A DNA stretch of 64,000 nt from Leptobrachium leishanense (taxonomy: Eukaryota; Chordata; Amphibia; Anura; Megophryidae): assembly GCA_009667805.1 (NCBI GenBank), contig CM019070.1, forward strand, positions 59,276,735 to 59,340,734, in the 5' to 3' direction. The translations under genes were made by a program, and so were the position numbers. This document shows, piece by piece, positions 57,804 to 64,000 of this stretch; within the stretch, counting starts at the first letter, position 1; every line of letters starts with the position of its first letter. Under the pieces are notes generated by a model. That model was not told the origin of the DNA. It ran no database searches and worked only from the letters and a program-made list of their open reading frames with translations.

Positions 57804-58924
57804 CTGGTACCGATATGTTGGACCTTAAAGTATTTGTGGACACTATTTAAGGACCGTAAGTGTCCCCAGGTGTCCTGTTTTGTGCCTTGATTGGTGCTTC
57901 CGATTTTTTCGCGCTGGCTATCGCCATTTTGCGCATGCGCAGTCCATTTCCGCGTTCCACTGCGTTTCAGCCGTCGTTTCTTCACTTCCGGTTCGTGCTT
58001 TTCAATCGCAGATGTGTCAGCATAGGATGCGGGACTCAACTTTGACAATCTCCCTTCACCAACGCATCTCAGAATCAAGGAAAAAATGCACGCAGACATT
58101 CATTTAATACAGTACATCTTACAGGATCTATCACCAATTTTCAATTATAATCACTTAAAAATGTGTAAACTCTCCCATCGCAGTTTTACTGTGACTCTCT
58201 CCCAAAAACACTGCATTTATAGGATTTACAAAATACATATATTCCCTCAGTGCGTTATTATCTATATGTTAAACTACATTATACAATATATTCGATTTGT
58301 GTGATTATATCATAAATTAAAAATCAATGACTCTCTCATGGACAGTATTTATTACCAAAACGTGTTCCATTAAAGTGCGTATAATCATTACTAATATAAA
58401 GTGCATATATTAACGTTGTACATTTGTACCTTTTCGTGATCTATAACCTATTCCATTAACGTGCATAAGCTCTATTTGATTCTTCCCTCAATGAATGAAG
58501 TGTTGAACAATGAACGCTAAAATGTTCTTAATTATCTACCTAATAATAAACTCCCTTTTTTTATATCTACTAGGCTCACCTTAATATATTCCCTTCTATA
58601 CATGCTCCCATTGCTCATAGATTTTCATTTTGTTAATATAAGTGCATTTGTTATTGTGCAATTTGCAATCATTGACGGTGATGAACTCTATAATTTCCTA
58701 AAACATGTTTTATTTAAAGTGCTACTATTATTGTTTTATGGCTGTATTACATAGCCTAATTAATTAAAGTGCATAAATCACAGCATACTATGTATACCAG
58801 TGATAAATATAGAGTTAGTGAATAGGATAGTGGACTCCTGTCCATTTCTCAAAAAAAAAAAAAAAAGAAGAAAAGGGGGATTCCCTTCCCAGATCCTGAA
58901 AGATATACAATGATGCATCGCCAT

Positions 58925-59494
58925 TCATAAAAAATTGATGACTTCAAAGTCATTATTCAACCCATTAGGTGCCATGGTGCCCATTTCGTAGATGCTACGC
59001 ATCTCTTCTTGTCCTAATCTGCTGATGGTGTCCTCGTCTATATCTACCTTATAGACTTTTTTAATGGCCATAAATTTTAACCCTATTGGAGAGCCTCCAT
59101 ATTTTAATTTAAAGTGTAATGAAACAGAGTGTTTTTCATATAACTTTCTTATGTTTCGCACATGTTCAGAAATTCTTACATTGAGAGCTCTCTTTGTACG
59201 CCCAATATATTGTAAACCGCAGGGGCATTCTAAAAGGTATATCACACTCTTAGAACAACAATTTAAGAATTCCTTCATTTGTACTTTCTGTTCATTTTTT
59301 CTGTTAATATATTCTGTCCTGCAATTTTTCCTATTGCCTGTCGACCTACAAGCCAGGCATTGTCCACAAACGTAAAAAACACTCTTCAGATTAAATTTAT
59401 TCAAATCTCGCTTTTTATTTTTCGGTTTACTATGTACTAAATTATTCCTTAGGTTTTTAACCCCCCTAAATACCACTTGTAGTTTAACATACAT
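58925..59494 (-). pseudogene. Penelope-like element GIY-YIG endonuclease domain (partial polyprotein)
   Basis: An uninterrupted minus-strand frame of about 189 codons, ending at a stop just after FEVINFL. It has a cysteine cluster (CGQCLACRSTGNRKNC) followed by the GIY-YIG core: VIYLLECPCGLQYIGRT, then the Arg/His helix LNVRISEHVRNI, and a downstream acidic residue in the EDTISRLGQEEMRSIY region. This domain nicks target DNA for Penelope insertion. The upstream reverse transcriptase is absent and no in-frame ATG is convincing, so this is a truncated remnant, although the domain itself shows no stop. The PNGLN near the end is typical of the family C-terminus. Confidence 0.88.
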
Positions 59495-60770
59495 ATATTC
59501 CCTCCAGTGCGTTATTATCTATATGTTAAACTACAAGAGACAAATCACCTCAATTCACAAATGTTTTGTAGAAATTAGGTGAGCCCCAAAATACTGCGTG
59601 GTACTGGCTGTGTGACAAGACACAGATCACCTCAATTCACAAATGTTTTTTTAGAGATTTGTGACCCCCAAAATACTTGCTGGCAGTGACAAGACACAGA
59701 TCACCTCAATTCCCAAATGTTTTGTAGAAATTAGGTGAGCCCCAAAATACTGCGTGGTACTGGCTGTGTGACAAGACACAGATCACCTCAATTCACAATT
59801 TTTTTTTAGAGATTTGTGACCCCCAAAATACTTCCTGGCAGTGACAAGACACAGATCACCTCAATTCCCAAATGTTTTGTAGAAATTTGTGACCCCCAAA
59901 ATACTGGGTGGTACTGGCTGTGTGACAAGACACAGATCACCTCAATTCACAATTTTTTTTTAGAGATTTGTGACCCCCAAAATACTTCCTGGCAGTGACA
60001 AGACACAGATCACCTCAATTCCCAAATGTTTTGTAGAAATTTGTGACCCCCAAAATACTGCGTGGTACTGGCTGTGTGACAAGACACAGATCACCTCAAT
60101 TCACAAATGTTTTAAAGAAATTAGTGAGCCCCAAAAAGACTTGCTGGCACAGTGACAAGACCCAGAAGATCACCTCAATTCACAAATGTTTTAAAGAAAG
60201 TTGTAAACCCCAAAAAAACTAGCTGGCACAGTGACAAGACACACATCACCTAAATTCCCTGATATTTGGTAGAAAGGAGACCCCCCCAGACCCCCCCAGT
60301 AGCGTGGCAGACCGGCAGTAACAAGACACAACTATCTCCTTTGAAATCTCCTCTGAAATGTGTGCAGAATCGTCGCGTGGAAACGTTATATAGTGTGCTG
60401 CGGGACTTAGCTCTGTGAGCCCATGATTGGGCAAAATTTGCCCAATCAGGACTCTGAGCGGTGATTGGCATAGTGTTGAACCAGTCTTGCACCAGACCTG
60501 TGGTCAGGTGCAAGGCTGTAGCCAATTACGAGCTTCAGGCCAGTGGGAAAATGCATTGTGGTCCATTGTGGTCGAACATGCGGCAAACACCCAGAAATGT
60601 TCGGTGTTCGCGACCTAGTCGAACAGGCCAAGTTCGGGTCGAACTCCGAACCATTCGAACCGAACAGCTCATCCCTAGTGGGCGGCCTCATCGAAGCGTC
60701 ACAACGCTGCGACGGAAGCTGGGAGGCACGTCAGTACAGGCGCACGTAGTGCGCTCTTCTGACCACGGCC

Positions 60771-61390
60771 AAAAAAGATAATTTTTTTAATGTCTCAGTT
60801 GCATCTTTCCTTTAAGTCACAATAATAGGATTTTCATGTTAATTATGATAGCCATGCTGTATTTTAGGGAATTGCTATGATTTTAGTATCAATAAAGTTT
60901 CATTGAAGGCTACAGCAAGATGAAAATTATTACAACTCGGAAGGAAAAGCATAGATGTGTTTCCACACTTCTTTATGTTGAAAATACTCTATGGTTATCC
61001 CACACACAGTGGTGCGATTGAAGTACAGTATTTAATTTATGTAATATTTTGTCTGTTGTTACATTAAGTGTGATATTGTGGGGTTTTAACACCTTTGTCA
61101 CATGGGGAATAGGACCTTGCAATCTGTGCAGCAGACAACGGAAAAAAGCATTTTACATCTGCTGAATAACGCACAATGCTATAAAACCAGAATGCTTCTT
61201 TATCTGTGACCTTTATTAAGAAGGCTAGCGTTTTAAGAGAAGCTGCAGCAGACGAGTCTCTGATTCTCATCGCTTTGCATGCGGTGGACTCCACAAATAC
61301 CTCAAGGCCGTCTAGAAATGGCAGCATACTTTCTTAGAATTACCCAGCGTTTCCTTTGAAACCATAATTGCAGCGGTGCTCGTTGGCTGA
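60771..61390. other. No gene recognised
   Basis: AT-rich sequence with only short frames. Confidence 0.4.
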
Positions 61391-61394
61391 TTAA

Positions 61395-61775
61395 GGCTAG
61401 GGTCAGACGAACGCATTTTCGCGTTGTCTGTGAAAAAGTGCGTTCGAACGAATGGACGCATTTTTTCACGGAGTACGCGCTAGCGGTCATACGATGCGCA
61501 TTTGCGTTCGTGATTTCTGGACGTTATGTTGGCCGGACATTAGCAGTGTCTGACATCTCCAAATCACGCAAACACGCCGCTAGCGGACGCAGCGCACTCT
61601 GTACAACCGTACTAGTGGTTTCACGTTCGACAAAATGCGTTCGTTTGCCACTTGCGTTGCAGGGCCGGACTTTCGTGCGACTGTACTTCGTATATTGGCC
61701 GTCATTTGCTGCTAGTACGGCCGTAATTAAGTGCGCCAGAACGCACGTTTAAAGTGCGCTAGTCTGACCCTAGCC
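61395..61775. mobile_element. GGCTRGGGTCAGACG MITE (TTAA family), copy 5
   Basis: Intact TTAA at 61391-61394 and 61776-61779. Termini GGCTAGGGTCAGACGAACGC and inverse. The best-preserved copy, 381 bp. Confidence 0.92.
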
Positions 61776-62145
61776 TTAAACCTGAGGTTTCTCACTCATG
61801 GACAGTTGATATTGTGTGGGATGTAGGCATGACAAACCATTTAAATTGTAAAACAAGTGCATCTCCTGCATAACATTCTGTGGCGCAATGCAGGGGTATG
61901 CAAGCTGTGCTCTCCTCGTATTAAATGATGGTGTAATAAAAAAAATATTGTAAAATCCTTTCAGTGCAAAGCCATTTCACACCACTGTGCGGATCTTGAT
62001 TTTGCCGTTTAACCCTTTCACTGCCGTGATCGAGCGCACACAAATCAGCGATAGTAGACACAGCAGCCCATGATCCAGTGGTGTATTTAGGTTTTGTGCG
62101 GCCCTAGGCCTGATTAAACTCGTGCACCCCCCCCCCCACAATTTA

Positions 62146-62559
62146 GGCTGGGGTCAGACGAACGCAGTGCTAACGCACGTGCAGCCGCACTTTATCACGG
62201 CCGTAGTAGCAGCAAATGACGTCCAATGACGGGCAATATACGAAGTACGGCCGCACGAAAGTTCAAGCGTCAAACAAAAACGCGTTTTTTCGAGAACGTG
62301 AAACAGCTAGTACTGACGTACAGAGTGCGCTGCGTCCGCATAGCGGCGTGTGTGCGTGATTAGGAGACGTCAGACGCTGCTAATGTCCGGCCAACATAAC
62401 GTCCAGACGCAAAAAGTGTTTTATTGATGATACGTACAAAATCAGACGAAAATGCGCATCGTATGACCGCTATCGCGTATTCCGTGAAAAAACACGTCAA
62501 TGCGTTTGAACGCACTTTTTCACGGACAACGCGAAAAATGCGTTCGTCTGTTCCTAGCC
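62146..62559. mobile_element. GGCTRGGGTCAGACG MITE (TTAA family), copy 6
   Basis: GGCTGGGGTCAGACGAACGC to GTTCGTCTGTTCCTAGCC, then TTAA. The related fragment at 15190 reads CCTAATTTAAATTTGACACC without interruption, which marks the original target. Confidence 0.9.
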
Positions 62560-62884
62560 TTAAATTTGACACACTGTATGAGCGTATCACAGAGCTGCAC
62601 AGCAATAAAACCCACCGAAATGTGCACGGTGTATGAGCGTATCACAGAGCTGCACCGCAATAAAACTCTCAAGGTAAAAGGCAGCAATTATAAACTACAC
62701 AGCAATTATTATTTTTAATATTTACCGTTCTCCGTCCGTCAACAAGCTTGAGACCTCGGCAGTGTGACACCATCACGCTCTGTCTCTCTGTGGCATTGGT
62801 CTGGCTGCCAGTGGCACTGATGTGGCTGCTGGGCCTGGTCTTGCTGGCACAGGTCTGGCTGGCACTTGCAGGCTCCTTTTCCCC

Positions 62885-63290
62885 CTCCTAATATTAATCC
62901 CCCCTCTTCTAATATTAATTTGCCCTCCTTCCTTATATTATTTTGCCCCCTCCTTATATTAATTTGGCCCACTTCCGTCATATTAATTTGCCCCCCTCAT
63001 AATGTACTGGCTGGGTGGAGTAGAGGTAACGCCACTGCTCTGCATGGAGAGCCTGTGGAGTCATGGGTTCGATCCCGGCATAAGCAACTCTCCAGTAAGT
63101 GTCCTTGGGCAAGACACCTAACGGTACATACTCACCACCCAGGACATACTTGAAAACGAGAGAAATCTCAATGTATCCTTCCTGGTAAAATCCTTTCTCA
63201 AAAATAAATAAATATTAATTTGTGCACCCCCTTATATTAATTCCCCCCTTTTCATTTTAACCCATTTCCCCCACCTTCTCATATTCATTA
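62885..63290. repeat. Minisatellite of member 3, split by a SINE
   Basis: Units of about 20-24 bp (TATTAATTTGCCCCCTCCTT with variants) at 62885-63004 and 63215-63290. Confidence 0.8.
63005..63214 (+). mobile_element. tRNA-derived SINE, full length
   Basis: A-box region GGTGGAGTAGAGGTAAC, B box GGGTTCGATCCC (63065-63076), a central GTCCTTGGGCAAGACACC, the 3' part ATCCTTCCTGGTAAAATCC and an AAATAAATAAAT tail. RNA polymerase III promoter boxes are in correct order and spacing. Fragments of the family are at 40426, 45020 and 52512. Confidence 0.85.
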
Positions 63291-63953
63291 CACCCCCTGC
63301 AGTCCAGTCCAGTTCATAACACCTTCTTTCATGCTGGGAGCAGCAGCCTGGCCTTCATCCACCATGGCAGGTGGCAGAATGATCACTTCCTCCCTGTGTT
63401 CTCACGTGACGGAGAGGACGGAGAGGACGGAGGAGCAGCCAGTTAGATGCTATGCATCTTAGACAGAAGTATCACGCTGCTGATTATTTTGACGGCAGTG
63501 GCTGCTCCCACCTCCGGGATCCAGAAACCGGCGGCCGCCGGCAGTGCGTCTCACAGGGCTGTGGCGGGTCACTCAGAAGCGGGGCACTGCCTCCTGGAAA
63601 GTGCCAGCCTAGGCCTAGATACAACACTGCCATGATCGTGTTAACACGATCTGGGGCTCTGCTGTGATTGCAAATTAAATTTGTTGCCAATGAATTCCTT
63701 TTGGGCTCCAGAACGTGTCCCAGAGTGCTAAAATCAGCTAAGGAATGCCCTGCCTGACATATTGGATATTCCCCAGCTGAATGGAACCTTGATCTGCAAT
63801 TCTTGGTGACATCTGCATGTGAAATAGGTTATTACTGCAATAAATGCATTACAGACACAAATTTTTGTTACTGTACAATTAATTTTTTTTTATTTTTTTT
63901 AAATCCACTGGTCAGTGGATTTTTGGAAAATCCCTTGGTATTGAAAGGGTTAA

Positions 63954-64000
63954 ATGCAGTCACTGGTAATTATTGAATTGAGAACCATCCACCCACAGAT
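63954..64000. other. Window end, nothing recognised
   Basis: Short unassigned sequence. Confidence 0.4.

Larger units (their letters stand above)
57285..59530 (-). mobile_element. Penelope-like retroelement fragment (2.2 kb)
   Basis: It interrupts the hAT tandem array. It carries a GIY-YIG endonuclease frame, a hammerhead core in its 3' part and a 46-bp direct repeat (ATTCCCTCAGTGCGTTATTA and TCTATATGTTAAACTACA) at about 58232-58277 and 59488-59534, as expected for Penelope pseudo-LTRs. The reverse transcriptase is missing. Edges are set by where the array stops and resumes. Confidence 0.8.
57100..60300. repeat. Tandem array in the 5' region of hAT copy 2, split by the Penelope-like insertion
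   Basis: Units of about 80-85 bp (GACAAGACACAGATCACCTC, AATTCACAAATGTTTT, TGTGACCCCCAAAATACT) fill 57130-57284 and 59531-60255. A larger period of about 155 bp is visible at 59790-60060. Short open frames such as 59816-60155 are repeat artefacts. Confidence 0.85.
52997..60677 (-). mobile_element. BED-hAT DNA transposon, copy 2 (7.68 kb with insertion)
   Basis: TAGGGATGAGCCGAACACCC at the left, CCGAACAGCTCATCCCTA at the right. Flanks GTGGCCGG (52989-52996) and GTGGGCGG (60678-60685) match at 7 of 8. Same organisation as copy 1, but larger because a Penelope-like element (about 57285-59530) and a longer 5' tandem array are present. Confidence 0.92.
52756..60770. mobile_element. GGCTRGGGTCAGACG MITE (TTAA family), copy 4, split by hAT copy 2
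   Basis: Left part 52756-52996 opens GGCTGGGGTCAGATGAGCG; right part 60678-60770 closes GTGCGCTCTTCTGACCACGG-CC. Joined across the hAT insertion they make a MITE of about 330 bp. Flanking TTAA is decayed. Confidence 0.7.
62076..63629. mobile_element. hAT-like element with minisatellite, member 3 (1,554 bp)
   Basis: CAGTGGTGTATTTAGGTTTT at the left; the right end, inverted, reads CAGTGTTGTATCTAGGCC. An exact 8-bp duplication CCATGATC occupies 62068-62075 and 63630-63637. Order: terminus, minisatellite, GC-rich block. A MITE (62146-62559) and a SINE (63005-63214) are inserted in it. Confidence 0.88.
62010..63953. mobile_element. TTAACCCTTTCACTGCC MITE carrying nested insertions
   Basis: TTTAACCCTTTCACTGCCGT at the left pairs with TTGGTATTGAAAGGGTTAA at the right. 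A hAT-like element (62076-63629) lies inside. The same termini surround the LINE at 32306-33577. Confidence 0.55.

Noticed and set aside
63005..63080. Functional tRNA gene
   Set aside because: A and B boxes are present, but the sequence continues into a SINE body with an A-rich tail and the cloverleaf is not maintained.

Overview
This is vertebrate nuclear DNA, most likely from a frog or another amphibian. It is AT-rich, almost gene-free and dense with transposable elements. The repeat content fits an anuran: Tc1/mariner transposases, BED-finger hAT elements, DIRS, Penelope-like and L1/CR1-like retroelements, tRNA-derived SINEs, solo LTRs and many palindromic MITEs, several built on TTAA target sites. 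Species cannot be fixed from the sequence alone.

One host gene is supported: a complete four-exon Fas ligand gene (FASLG, TNF superfamily) on the minus strand, coding span 25468-37084. Its exons join in frame into a 251-residue type II membrane protein with a proline-rich cytoplasmic tail, one transmembrane helix, a short stalk and a TNF homology domain ending FFGMYKL. Its introns and promoter carry many mobile elements. A TATA box candidate lies 91 bp upstream of the start codon, a hairpin MITE about 300 bp upstream, and an intact Tc1 transposon about 550 bp upstream.

Layout. 1-5360: repeat fragments and unassigned DNA. 5367-6278: solo LTR. 6624-7784: nested MITEs. 8216-13068: BED-hAT transposon copy 1. 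14682-16544: large inverted repeat. 16630-20514: Penelope-like fragments, a second solo LTR, AT-rich hAT-like DNA and a diverged tandem repeat. 22557-23756: a MITE and a shortened Tc1 element side by side. 25217-37180: FASLG. 37382-39249: hairpin MITE and full Tc1. 39516-42628: nested MITEs and a minisatellite-bearing hAT-like element. 43077-49305: MITEs, a third LTR and a DIRS recombinase remnant. 50033-50850: 5'-truncated L1 with target duplication. 52756-60770: a MITE split by BED-hAT copy 2, which is itself split by a Penelope-like element with a hammerhead-ribozyme core. 61395-63953: more MITEs, a third minisatellite-bearing hAT-like element and a SINE.

The most interesting pattern is a group of three hAT-like non-autonomous elements (28177-29608, 40989-42438, 62076-63629). 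Each is about 1.4-1.55 kb, begins and ends CAGTG/CACTG, is flanked by an 8-bp target duplication, and combines a minisatellite with a GC-rich block. Other leads are a MITE with a telomere-like core, hammerhead-like motifs in Penelope-derived DNA, a 450-bp inverted repeat with one small segment flipped, and natural empty sites that prove TTAA target choice.
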